From: a virus
IMG/VR virus record: IMGVR_UViG_3300030616_000020
Location: 34,693-98,692 of that record
Length of the DNA: 64,000 nt
Reading direction: 5' to 3' (one strand)
Below are positions 49,918 to 58,828 of the stretch, one piece after another; position 1 is the first letter of the stretch, and the number at the start of each line of letters is the position of its first letter. The position numbers and the translations under genes are program-made. The notes beneath the pieces are model-generated. The model made no database searches. It saw only the letters and a program-made list of their open reading frames with translations, and had not been told where the DNA came from.

Positions 49918-51177
49918 ATGGACACAATTAGAAACGTAACTCAACTGTTGATCGGTGCTGATGTCGCCTTAACTGCTTTAACTGACTTGGACCCCATTAC
50001 AAGTCCTGCTCAGTTGGCTGATGGTGAAATTGTGATCACTGATCAATTCAACCGTTACCTTGACGGTTCGAGTGCTGCTACGAACGGACTGATCAAGTTT
50101 GCACAACGCAGTGGTAACGAACTTGTCTGGTCGGATGTGATTAACATCGGAACCTTGAAGCAATATGCAATCACTCCTGCTGCTGCTGAGACTCAGCAAG
50201 TCGATTATGTAGGATACAATGGTGTAAGTGGCGCACTCGATGAGATCGCCAGTAACATTTACACCGTCAGGTTGTATTATCAGGAGTCCTTGATTGCAGG
50301 ATTTATGCAACAAAAGATCAAGGAAGGTTTCTATAAGTCGAATGCAACTGCTGCTTCCTATACCCAAAGGGCTGTAGCCAAAGGACTTCAGGAAAGTCTG
50401 ATCAAGAACTTCTCTCGTGAAGCTGAGAAAGATATCGCTTTCGAGCGTATCAATAGCGGTGCTGCTGATACAGCTCTCGGTAATCTTACTCTGACTCAGG
50501 GTTCCAAGTATTTCGTCTCAGCTATTGACGATACTGCGAATATCTCTGCCGGAGATGTGGTTCGTCTTGGTGGAACAGGCGCAGGTACTGCTCCATGTTA
50601 TGTCGTAGTAGGACATGACGGTGGTGCTGGTGCTGCAAGGGTTTACGAACTTGACGTTCCGTGGCAAGGAGCTACCGTAGCTGCACTAGCTGCTGCTGAA
50701 ACTGTTACTGAAGCAGATTGGGGTCTCCAACTCCAAGGTGTTGACAGGCTTTTCAGTCTTGGTAAATTTGCCTCCCGTGTTGCTCATTGGAAAACCACCA
50801 TCGACTTCGGTGACGCTGCTGTAGCCACTGTGACCAGCACTGGTGCTTATGAAGGAGTTGGAACAGGACAGCAAATTTCCACACTTGAGAAAGAACTTCA
50901 GGCTGACAACTATGTCTACCGTGGTTTCTCAAGGGGAGCCGATGCTCCGAGAGAGGATGCAGTTCAAACCAATACTGCCGATTACGATGTTCAGGTACTT
51001 GAGTACGAGCATGTTCTCGAAGCAGCTCAGGGAACTCCTACCAAGTCTCCCAAGACCCTGCAAATTGCATGGAAAACTGCTGGTAACGCTGTAGCTGCTG
51101 ACGTAGTTGCTGTTCAGGAGCTTCTATTCACCGCAGGAGGATTCGCTTATGTATCTCAGGCTGCAAACCTAACATAA
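49918..51177 (+). CDS. Abundant structural protein (auxiliary capsid or tail protein)
   Basis: 419 residues, rich in Ala/Thr/Gly and with G/C-ending codons like the capsid gene, so probably made in quantity. Contains a beta-rich core (VISAGDVVRLGGTGAGTAPCYVVVG) and a helical first third. A strong terminator follows. Tail-tube, sheath or auxiliary capsid protein are all possible. Confidence 0.55.
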   Translation: MDTIRNVTQLLIGADVALTALTDLDPITSPAQLADGEIVITDQFNRYLDGSSAATNGLIKFAQRSGNELVWSDVINIGTLKQYAITPAAAETQQVDYVGYNGVSGALDEIASNIYTVRLYYQESLIAGFMQQKIKEGFYKSNATAASYTQRAVAKGLQESLIKNFSREAEKDIAFERINSGAADTALGNLTLTQGSKYFVSAIDDTANISAGDVVRLGGTGAGTAPCYVVVGHDGGAGAARVYELDVPWQGATVAALAAAETVTEADWGLQLQGVDRLFSLGKFASRVAHWKTTIDFGDAAVATVTSTGAYEGVGTGQQISTLEKELQADNYVYRGFSRGADAPREDAVQTNTADYDVQVLEYEHVLEAAQGTPTKSPKTLQIAWKTAGNAVAADVVAVQELLFTAGGFAYVSQAANLT

Positions 51178-51200
51178 GAGACCTACCCTTTGACAAAACA

Positions 51201-51236
51201 AAAAGGGAGCATGGAAGCCCGTGTTCCCTTTTTTTT
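51201..51236 (+). terminator. Rho-independent terminator after the structural block
   Basis: AAAAAGGGA...TCCCTTTTTTTT hairpin on the plus strand, 25 bases after the 49918-51177 gene; it separates virion genes from the cupin/lysis genes. Confidence 0.85.
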
Positions 51237-51272
51237 CAAATCCTATTGTTTCATACTTTAAAATGGCAACAA

Positions 51273-51692
51273 ATGTTGGATGCGGACAGTAAATTTAAAC
51301 AGTTAGAAGAACTGACCAATCTACTTCCTTCTATTCCAAAAATTGAAGATTATAAAAGAAAGATTGAAGATTGTGAAGGAATGGTAGAATATCCTATTAA
51401 GGATGGAACCTGTTTTTCTTATTCATTGTTTTCATCTCCTTTTATATCTGTTGCAAGAACTTTCGTATCCGCAGGAGGTGTACTTCCTGAACACAAGCAT
51501 GACGAAAAAGAAATAGCCATTGTTTATTCAGGATCAGTTATGGTACGCTCCTCAGATGATCGAAATGGAAAGATTTTGAAAGAAGGAGACCTAATGGTAT
51601 ATGATCCCGGAGTGGTACATTATTTGAGAGCTTTAGAGGATACGTGGTTCATAGCTATGACTATTCCACACTCTAAAGACTACCCCGAATAA
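51273..51692 (+). CDS. Cupin-fold protein
   Basis: 139 residues from ATG 51273; the longer frame would begin with TTG. Cupin motif 1 is LPEHKHDEKEIAIVYSG (two His and Glu metal ligands) and motif 2 is GDLMVYDPGVVHYLRA with the last His. Such small metal-binding barrels include sugar isomerases, dioxygenases and regulators. Here it starts the lysis cassette and is coupled (TAATG) to the holin-like gene. Its role in a phage is unclear. Confidence 0.8.
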   Translation: MLDADSKFKQLEELTNLLPSIPKIEDYKRKIEDCEGMVEYPIKDGTCFSYSLFSSPFISVARTFVSAGGVLPEHKHDEKEIAIVYSGSVMVRSSDDRNGKILKEGDLMVYDPGVVHYLRALEDTWFIAMTIPHSKDYPE

Positions 51693-51943
51693 TGACACCT
51701 ATCATAGATCAACCTCCGAAGAATGGTTGGAACGAATGGGCAAAATATATACTTGAGACTTTAAAAGAACTCAAGGAAAAAGGCGACGGGAGAGACGAAA
51801 AAATTAACAAGCTTCTTGTTGACATCAATATTTTAAAAACTAAAATGACAATGAGAGCAGCGTTAAGTGGAGCGTTAGCTTCCGCTATTCCCGTAGCTAT
51901 AGGATTGATAATTTGGCTTATAACCCGAAACCCTTCACAATGA
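51692..51943 (+). CDS. Holin-like (XhlA-type) membrane protein
   Basis: 83 residues: a charged helical N-terminus (LKELKEKGDGRDEKINKLLVDINILKTK) and a C-terminal transmembrane helix (LASAIPVAIGLIIWLITR). This order, coil first then membrane anchor, is that of XhlA-type lysis proteins. It overlaps the endolysin gene by ATGA. Confidence 0.65.
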   Translation: MTPIIDQPPKNGWNEWAKYILETLKELKEKGDGRDEKINKLLVDINILKTKMTMRAALSGALASAIPVAIGLIIWLITRNPSQ

Positions 51944-52434
51944 GCTTACCACACACATTAGGACAAGCATCCTTAAAACAATATAACACTTTGCACCCTG
52001 ATTTACAGACCATTGTAGATTGGGGTTTACAGCTTTGTGTAGTAGATTTCTCTATTCACGAAGGACACAGGATTCCTGCAAAGCAGTTTGAATACTTCAA
52101 GAAAGGAAGAGAACTGATAGATGGAGAATGGGTCTTGACCAAACCGAAGAATAAGATTACCAATATTGATGGAATCAAAGTCAAAGGAAAACATAACTAC
52201 AATCCTTCTCTGGCATTCGATTTCACAGCTTATGTACCGGATAAACCTGAACTGAAGTGGGATACCGTACATCTCACTTATATTGGAGCAAGCTTGATTA
52301 TGATAGCCGAATTCCTCTACAATAGGGGTGACATCTCTCATAAACTCCGTTGGGGAGGAAATTGGGACAAAGATGGAGACCTTGCAGATAACACTTTATA
52401 CGATAGACCACACGTAGAATTATATACGCCATGA
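51940..52434 (+). CDS. Endolysin, M15-type D-Ala-D-Ala / L-Ala-D-Glu peptidase
   Basis: 164 residues from ATG 51940. Zinc-site motifs of the M15 (VanY/ply500-like) family are present: HEGHR near the start, KHNYNPSLAFDF (His and Asp ligands), and LRWGGNWDKDGD...DRPHVEL with the catalytic Glu/His end. It cuts peptide cross-links of peptidoglycan at the end of infection. Overlaps holin-like and next membrane gene by 4 bases each. Confidence 0.85.
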   Translation: MSLPHTLGQASLKQYNTLHPDLQTIVDWGLQLCVVDFSIHEGHRIPAKQFEYFKKGRELIDGEWVLTKPKNKITNIDGIKVKGKHNYNPSLAFDFTAYVPDKPELKWDTVHLTYIGASLIMIAEFLYNRGDISHKLRWGGNWDKDGDLADNTLYDRPHVELYTP

Positions 52435-52676
52435 CAACCATACGTCCGAATGTAGTTAAAAACTCAGCAATGAGGTTCAGTTTTACAATCATTTCGATTG
52501 GAATATTTATCGTATTATTGGGTATTGTAGCTCACATTGTTTATAAAACAATGGGAGGCGCACCAATAGAATGGACAGAAATGGGTGTATTTATAGGTGG
52601 TCTTGCTGCTTTGCTTACCGGTTCCGGATGGAATAAGACAAGGCAGAAAGCAATCGAAATAAATGAGACGAAGTAA
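52431..52676 (+). CDS. Small two-helix membrane protein, possible holin
   Basis: 81 residues with two hydrophobic segments (FTIISIGIFIVLLGIVAHIVY and MGVFIGGLAALLTGSGW) and a basic tail. Fits a class II-type holin. Directly follows the endolysin. Confidence 0.6.
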   Translation: MTTIRPNVVKNSAMRFSFTIISIGIFIVLLGIVAHIVYKTMGGAPIEWTEMGVFIGGLAALLTGSGWNKTRQKAIEINETK

Positions 52677-53307
52677 TATTATAGGGTTTGTATTTTTCCT
52701 CATCATAGGGATATTTTTAGGAGGATGGCTAACATATAAATATAAGCCTCTACCTGAGGGAAAAGTGATTGTCAATCAAACTGCTGTAGACTCTCTTAAT
52801 GCTTTTATTGCTTTTGCTGATTCCATCGAAAATTTACCGATGGAACCCGTGGTTACAAAAACAGACACGGTATATATAACCGAAGTCAAGTATGTTTCAA
52901 CCACTCCTGAACCTGAACCCATAGATTCTACTACTACTCGCTATCGTGATTCACTTGTTGTAAAAGATGAGATCAATGCGTGGGTGGATATTATGGTAAA
53001 AGGTCATGTAGATGATCTAAAAATTGATTGGAACTATCGCCCGATAGTAAAGTCAATAGAAACTATTACAGAAATCCCTGTATATAAGCCAATTATAAAT
53101 ACAATAAAAGTTCCTAAGTATGTTACCGGACATTACGTATCGGCAATAGCAGGTGGCAACAATAAATTCTTTACCTTTGGAGTAGACTATGATTTGGTTA
53201 AATATAACCGAGTTTACGGTTTTCAGTATAGACGACAAGGAGATATGAACGTTTACGCTGTAAAGGTAGGTATCAATCTTACTACGTTATTTAAGAAAAC
53301 ACGTTAA
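52663..53307 (+). CDS. Membrane-anchored envelope protein, possible spanin-like
   Basis: 214 residues. N-terminal anchor (IIGFVFFLIIGIFLGGWLTY) followed by a periplasmic beta-rich domain with repeated Pro/Val strands (EIPVYKPIINTIKVPKYV). Its place after holin and endolysin suggests outer-membrane disruption. Not a recognised Rz protein. Confidence 0.55.
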   Translation: MRRSNIIGFVFFLIIGIFLGGWLTYKYKPLPEGKVIVNQTAVDSLNAFIAFADSIENLPMEPVVTKTDTVYITEVKYVSTTPEPEPIDSTTTRYRDSLVVKDEINAWVDIMVKGHVDDLKIDWNYRPIVKSIETITEIPVYKPIINTIKVPKYVTGHYVSAIAGGNNKFFTFGVDYDLVKYNRVYGFQYRRQGDMNVYAVKVGINLTTLFKKTR

Positions 53308-53319
53308 AACTAAAATAAG

Positions 53320-54081
53320 ATGGACCTTAATTTAAGTTTATCATACCAAGAGCAGAATGATAATAAGGCTATCATACTGACTGATACTACTTCAAACTAT
53401 AATGCTACAGGCGATTCTATTGTCGCTGGTGGAACTCCTGTAAACGGAGTGATGTATCAGATTGTCAGTCGAGCAACTTATGACTTTACACTTATAGACG
53501 CTAGTAATAACAATCCCGGAACAAGATTTATATGTGCTGGTATTCCTTCTCCAATTGGTGCAGGAGATGAATTGATTGAGGTTACAGGTACACCGGCAGA
53601 AATTACAGAAGCGACTCTTAATGTGAAGATTACAGGAGTAGATCAGGTTGAGGTGAATAAAGGAACTATTGATTTATTTGCAGAATTTGGACCATTTACC
53701 ACTCAAGATGATTTGGTTTATACTATTACTTCAGCTCTATTAGGAGATACTCCTAATACACTGTTAGTTGATGGTTTGTATGAGCTTGATTATATCATAA
53801 CACATCAATTCAATCTTGCACCTGTTGTTACTCTGTTAAACGTTACAATCCTTGTATACGGTCAGGTAAAAGTAGCAACCTATGAGAAACTGAGGCAGAT
53901 TCCGGTACATTATATGTGTGTTGATGGATGTCCAACTGCTGAAATTTCAGAAGCAGACCTTTGTGGAGCATACTTAACAGGAATCGAGAACTCAGCGTAT
54001 ATTGCTAAGACTGAGGAATTGATAAATATGTTGATTGTACTTGACAACATTATAAAGAATGGGAGCAATATTACTTGGTAG
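53320..54081 (+). CDS. Putative tail structural protein
   Basis: 253 residues. Soluble, Thr/Asn/Gly-rich and beta-like (NNPGTRFICAGIPSP, ITGVDQVEVNKGTIDLFAEFGPF), with a helical C-terminal part. Overlaps the next gene. No family recognised. Confidence 0.55.
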   Translation: MDLNLSLSYQEQNDNKAIILTDTTSNYNATGDSIVAGGTPVNGVMYQIVSRATYDFTLIDASNNNPGTRFICAGIPSPIGAGDELIEVTGTPAEITEATLNVKITGVDQVEVNKGTIDLFAEFGPFTTQDDLVYTITSALLGDTPNTLLVDGLYELDYIITHQFNLAPVVTLLNVTILVYGQVKVATYEKLRQIPVHYMCVDGCPTAEISEADLCGAYLTGIENSAYIAKTEELINMLIVLDNIIKNGSNITW

Positions 54082-54601
54082 TGCTGACGGTACTCCTCCT
54101 AATCCGGGAGTTGGTAATAGTATACCAATACCCCAAACTTTACCAAAAGACCCACTGGTTTTAGTGGATGCTCTTGGAATAGGACCTCCTACGTGGGAGT
54201 GTGTATGCGACTTGAGTAATTATGTGACATTCGATGATTTAGCAGCATTAGAAGGAGAGCCTATGTATGTACATATAGTATCTTCAGCATCACCGGAAGG
54301 TGATATACATCTTACTAGTTCTGACTGGAATGTTGACAGAGCTATTATCAAGATGATAAGAGTAGAGACAACCTCTAACAATTGGGACTTGTACATACTT
54401 CAGAATGGAAACGGGTTTGTAGTAAACGACGCTCAGATTCCTGCTTTAAGGTTGATGACAAGAGGTAAAGGAAACGAAGATATAATAATTGATCTAGCAT
54501 ATGAGGATGAAGATGCCAGTAAAACCGTACATCTCTATTACAGAGATAACACAGGTAGCAGTCTAGCTAAATTCTACATAGCAGGATTTAAAGTGAAATA
54601 A
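54059..54601 (+). CDS. Putative tail structural protein
   Basis: 180 residues. Pro/Gly-rich N-terminus (GTPPNPGVGNSIPIPQTLPK), then beta-rich. Start overlaps the preceding gene by 23 bases. No family recognised. Confidence 0.55.
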   Translation: MGAILLGSADGTPPNPGVGNSIPIPQTLPKDPLVLVDALGIGPPTWECVCDLSNYVTFDDLAALEGEPMYVHIVSSASPEGDIHLTSSDWNVDRAIIKMIRVETTSNNWDLYILQNGNGFVVNDAQIPALRLMTRGKGNEDIIIDLAYEDEDASKTVHLYYRDNTGSSLAKFYIAGFKVK

Positions 54602-54620
54602 CAAATAAAATCTAGAAATT

Positions 54621-54983
54621 ATGGCAAAATGGCAAATTGATGCAATGCTCGATGCAGCATTAGCTTACATTTCAAGTAACGCAACCGAACTGTATGTATG
54701 CAGTGGACAACCTGCGGACTATGCAGGTATTGCAGCAGTAGCTCTTACAGGTGCAGCTACACCAAGCTTTACTGGTCCTGCTGACGGTGATACAAGTGGA
54801 AGAAAACTAACCGTGGACGAGGAAGCTGATATTCCTGTTACTGCAACAGGTACAGCGACTCACGTAGTCCTCGCTTCTGGAACAACCCTTCTGTACGTTA
54901 CCACAACTACATCGCAAGGTCTGACTTCAGGAAACACTGTTACTGTTCCTGCATGGGACATTGAAGTAGCTGACGCTGCGTAA
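54621..54983 (+). CDS. Small putative virion protein
   Basis: 120 residues. Ala/Thr-rich, beta-rich (VPVTATGTATHVVLASGTTLLYVTTTT-type strands). G/C-ending codons suggest strong expression. Followed by a short hairpin (54985-55008). Confidence 0.55.
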   Translation: MAKWQIDAMLDAALAYISSNATELYVCSGQPADYAGIAAVALTGAATPSFTGPADGDTSGRKLTVDEEADIPVTATGTATHVVLASGTTLLYVTTTTSQGLTSGNTVTVPAWDIEVADAA

Positions 54984-55090
54984 GACCATGAACATAGTCG
55001 ATCATGGTAAGTGAACTTTAAGTTGGCTGGTATAACTCTGCCATTAACTTTACCGTGAGAGATTTATATAAACCTTAAATACGTAAAGTT

Positions 55091-55828
55091 ATGGCAATGT
55101 TAATACCAACGACTGCGAGTATATCAGATGATCTTGAAAAGCAATTTGATCTAGTAAATAAAGCTATAATTGCATGTAGGAGATTGGCTGTAGATTGGAA
55201 AGCTAACTGTGCAGCAGGTGATGTTTCAATATATGAACTTCTTTTTGGACTATATGTTCCGTTCACTCAAGAGTCTCCTTTTGGAATTTGGAATACTGTA
55301 AAGCTCTTGAACTCCCCTGCTTTAAGGAATTTCTATGCAGACAAGTTAGGAAAAAGAATTCAAGTTATAGACGTAAGAGGTTCTGTCGATGATCTGAACT
55401 GTGAAGGTCATAATTTTGATGTGGATGACAAAGTACGTTTCAAAGGTCCCGGAAGTCCTCCAGATGAGTATGACAAATTGACTGACTACTATGTTGTTAA
55501 TGTCAATGGGGATTTTATACAGTTATCCACAACAGAAGGAGGAACTGCAATCGACCACGGTATAGGAGGTTGGGAAGGAACCATTTATCTTCAAATGGAA
55601 TGGAGTGATGAGCAGAGTGCTTTGAAAGATGCTATTGAAGCTGTAATAGATCAGATCATCCTTGATGTTCCTGTAGGAGATGCAGGTGACATTGAGGGTT
55701 TGAGATTTAATAAGTTTCTTGCACAATCCTCAACAGGTATCCGCGAATTCAGTATGAGTTCTACCGATACAGCAGATATCCAAACTAAGCTTCAGGATGT
55801 TATTGATCTGATTGAAGCACCAATCTAG
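55091..55828 (+). CDS. Putative tail/adaptor protein
   Basis: 245 residues. Helical N-terminus (DDLEKQFDLVNKAIIACRRLAVDWK) with a central beta segment (VDDKVRFKGPGSPPDEYDKLTDYYVVNV) and a helical end. It precedes the repeat-bearing tail protein. No family recognised. Confidence 0.5.
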   Translation: MAMLIPTTASISDDLEKQFDLVNKAIIACRRLAVDWKANCAAGDVSIYELLFGLYVPFTQESPFGIWNTVKLLNSPALRNFYADKLGKRIQVIDVRGSVDDLNCEGHNFDVDDKVRFKGPGSPPDEYDKLTDYYVVNVNGDFIQLSTTEGGTAIDHGIGGWEGTIYLQMEWSDEQSALKDAIEAVIDQIILDVPVGDAGDIEGLRFNKFLAQSSTGIREFSMSSTDTADIQTKLQDVIDLIEAPI

Positions 55829-55834
55829 TAGATC

Positions 55835-58828
55835 ATGGCAGTACCAGTAGTAGCCAGTTTTACAAGTAACGGAGCAGGTGGTACAGGGGCAACCAGTGTG
55901 ACCCTGACCAAACCTACTGGTGTGCAAAATGGTGATCTGCTGGTATTATTAGTTGGTAACGAAGAATCCCTAAACTCTCCATTTCCTGCATTAACCGGAT
56001 GGAATCAAGCTTACGCCTTTGGTAGTACAACTTCTGATGTGCAATTCACAATGTATTGGAGAATTGCTGATGGAACTGAAGGTGCTACTCAAAATGTTCC
56101 GTGGGGTGCAGGTGCTTTAAGTGATGCAGGAGGTGGATGGTATTTGAGAATCACAGGTGCTACTACAGTTAATCCTATATATCTTGTAGGTACTAATAAT
56201 GATATAGGACCTGCTACTTCAAACGTAGTACCTTCAATTACTATAACTGCGATTAACACCTTAGTAATATCGCATTTATCATTTGACGGTGCTGATGCTA
56301 CTCCTTTCTCGTCTGCTGGAACAGGGTGGCCCACTACTATACCTGCTGGTCAAGAACTTACAGACGGTCCTGCAAATACAGGTTGGAGTGGAGTATGGTT
56401 GACTAAGAATCAACCAACTACAGGAGCTTCTCAGAACCATACTATAGGATTTAGTTCTAGTGATGGTTCATCAGGTGTTCAAGTTGCTATTCAAGGGACT
56501 GTAACCTTTACAGTTACTGCTAATGACTCGTCTCACAGTCATAGTGTAGATGGTAATCTTGTTCTTGTAGAACATAAGACAGTTGCTATAGATGATTCAA
56601 GCCACGGTCACACTGTAGACAACGTAGTTCTTACTCAGAAGCACGTTTTAGTTGTTGATGATACGGTACACGATCATACCGTAGACAACATAGATTTAAT
56701 AGAGGATGATCAACTCTTAGTCAGTGATACTTTTCACGATCACACTGTAGATAATATTGATCTTGAGCAAGCACATACGTTAGCCATAGACGATAGCTTG
56801 CATGGTCATACAGTAGATAACATTGATCTTATTGAAAATTTTCAGCTTACAGTTGATGATTCTCTACATAGCCATAGTGTAGAGAGTCCTACATTATCTG
56901 AAAATTCGACACTAATCGTAGATGATTCTCTACATGCTCATACTGCTGAGAGTCCTACTCCTTCAGAAACTCAAGTACTGGTAGTAGATGACAGTCTACA
57001 CGGACATACTGCTGAAAGTCCTACTCTCACGCAGGACCACACTTTGACAGTCAATGACACAGTTCATGATCACACAGTTGAGAGCATAGTTTTATTTCAG
57101 GAGCATCTTCTTTCTGTAGATGATACTGTTCACAATCATAATGTGGACAATATTCTGCTTGCTACAGACTACTTCTTATCACCAAATAGTACAGTTCACG
57201 CTCATTCAGCAGAGGAAATAGACCTTGAAGAGGCTCAAAGTGTTGTAGTTGACGACTCAAATCACGGTCACACTGCTGATAATATCGACCTAATTGAGCA
57301 TTTTACTCTTAGTGTAGACGACTCAAGTCACTCACATACTGTTGAAAACGTTGATCTGATCCAAGCTCATTCATTATCAGTGAGCGATTCCGTCCACGAT
57401 CACAGTGTTGATAACGTTGATCTTGAGGAGAAAGCTACATTAACAGTCTCAGATTCATTTCACGATCACCTAGTTGATAATATTACTCTTTCTGAAGATG
57501 TTCAACTAGCTACTGACAGTAGTCTTCATGCTCATTTGGTCGATAATATTGATCTGGTAGAGAATCTAACCTTAATTGTCAATGATAGTTCTCACGGTCA
57601 CACAGTTGATAGTCCTGTATTAGCTGAAACTGAGATACTTACTGTCAATAATACCTTCCATTATCACTCAGTAGACACTGTAGTATTCGATATTTCTGCT
57701 ATTAAGATTGTGAATCTGGTAGAAAGGTTTGAAACAGGTGACTCAGTAAGCGTTACAATCTACGATTTATCAGATAACTCTATAGTTGTCAATAGTGTAG
57801 CTATGGGAGAAATAGCAAGTACTGGTCATTTCAAGTATAAATATGAGATGCTCACTGCTGCTGATGTGGATTTCATGTACATTATGGATAATGGAAGCTA
57901 CATTCAATCAGGAAAGATCACCTTTACTAATGGTAATCTGATTGGTGTACAGACTCCGCTACCACTTAGCGAGAAGGAAATTGAAGATATTGTAACTACA
58001 ATCGTAGATGCAGCAGTAGTTGACATTAAAGGTGCAGAAGATAGAGACCTTACAGAGGTCTATAACAATACTCCAAGTATTGATCCGTCAAGTGTATGGA
58101 CTTATGCCACAAGAACTTTAACTGCTTCACTTGATCCTACAGCAGCAGAGATCAGGCAGGAAATGGATAACAACAGTACCGAACTTGCAGCAATTAAAGC
58201 TAAAACTGACAATCTTCCTGCTGATCCAGCAGGTGTTTCAGACATACCTACGGAGGATGAAATCGCAGATCAGGTATGGGACGAGGATATTGCTGATCAC
58301 TTGAATGCAGGTTCTACCGGAGAAGCACTTGATGATGCATCATCTTCAGGGACTTCACCAGCCGATATTTGGAGTTACAGTACCAGAGAGCTTACCGCAG
58401 GAACCAAAGACGCTGAGATTGATGCAATTAAAGCTAAAACGGATAACTTACCTAGTGATCCTGCCGATGTCTCTGATATACCTACTGTTATACAGATTGC
58501 TGATCAGGTATGGGATGAATTGTTAGCAGGTCATACAGTAGTAGGATCAACTGGTAAAGCATTGGACGATGCAGCTTCTGGTACAGGAACTACACCAGCA
58601 GACGTGTGGGCTTATGCAACTAGAACGTTGACAGCAGGTACAAGAGATGCTGAAATTGATGCTATTAAAGCACAGACCGACTTAATACCAGCAAATCCTG
58701 CTGATGTAAGTGATGTACCAACCGCAGCACAAAATGCAGATGCAGTTTGGGATGAACCTTCTGCTGATCATGAACTTGATCTTACAATGGGAGATAGAAT
58801 ACGAAGAATATTATACGGTAGTAGATAA
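55835..58828 (+). CDS. Large tail-fibre protein with 18 HxH repeats
   Basis: 997 residues in three parts. Residues 1-229 form an N-terminal Gly/Thr-rich jelly-roll-like domain. Residues about 230-625 are 18 tandem 22-residue units of the type DDS-x-H-G-H-T-V-D-N-I-D-L, each with an H-x-H. Residues about 775-990 carry three longer repeats with AIKAKTDNLP and DQVWDE blocks. H-x-H motifs in T4 gp37 and related fibres bind iron inside a trimer, so a metal-braced trimeric shaft is likely. It may be a long tail fibre or tape-like spike. Confidence 0.75.
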   Translation: MAVPVVASFTSNGAGGTGATSVTLTKPTGVQNGDLLVLLVGNEESLNSPFPALTGWNQAYAFGSTTSDVQFTMYWRIADGTEGATQNVPWGAGALSDAGGGWYLRITGATTVNPIYLVGTNNDIGPATSNVVPSITITAINTLVISHLSFDGADATPFSSAGTGWPTTIPAGQELTDGPANTGWSGVWLTKNQPTTGASQNHTIGFSSSDGSSGVQVAIQGTVTFTVTANDSSHSHSVDGNLVLVEHKTVAIDDSSHGHTVDNVVLTQKHVLVVDDTVHDHTVDNIDLIEDDQLLVSDTFHDHTVDNIDLEQAHTLAIDDSLHGHTVDNIDLIENFQLTVDDSLHSHSVESPTLSENSTLIVDDSLHAHTAESPTPSETQVLVVDDSLHGHTAESPTLTQDHTLTVNDTVHDHTVESIVLFQEHLLSVDDTVHNHNVDNILLATDYFLSPNSTVHAHSAEEIDLEEAQSVVVDDSNHGHTADNIDLIEHFTLSVDDSSHSHTVENVDLIQAHSLSVSDSVHDHSVDNVDLEEKATLTVSDSFHDHLVDNITLSEDVQLATDSSLHAHLVDNIDLVENLTLIVNDSSHGHTVDSPVLAETEILTVNNTFHYHSVDTVVFDISAIKIVNLVERFETGDSVSVTIYDLSDNSIVVNSVAMGEIASTGHFKYKYEMLTAADVDFMYIMDNGSYIQSGKITFTNGNLIGVQTPLPLSEKEIEDIVTTIVDAAVVDIKGAEDRDLTEVYNNTPSIDPSSVWTYATRTLTASLDPTAAEIRQEMDNNSTELAAIKAKTDNLPADPAGVSDIPTEDEIADQVWDEDIADHLNAGSTGEALDDASSSGTSPADIWSYSTRELTAGTKDAEIDAIKAKTDNLPSDPADVSDIPTVIQIADQVWDELLAGHTVVGSTGKALDDAASGTGTTPADVWAYATRTLTAGTRDAEIDAIKAQTDLIPANPADVSDVPTAAQNADAVWDEPSADHELDLTMGDRIRRILYGSR
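56522..57707 (+). repeat. 66-bp tandem repeat encoding the HxH units
   Basis: Eighteen in-frame units of 66 bases encode 22 residues each. The DNA is diverged between units while the H-x-H and V/A-D/E-N/S pattern is kept, so the array is old and under protein-level selection rather than freshly amplified. Confidence 0.8.

Noticed and set aside
56522-57707. A CRISPR array or satellite DNA.
   Set aside because: The repeats are in frame within a large gene, diverged at DNA level and conserved at protein level, with no spacers.
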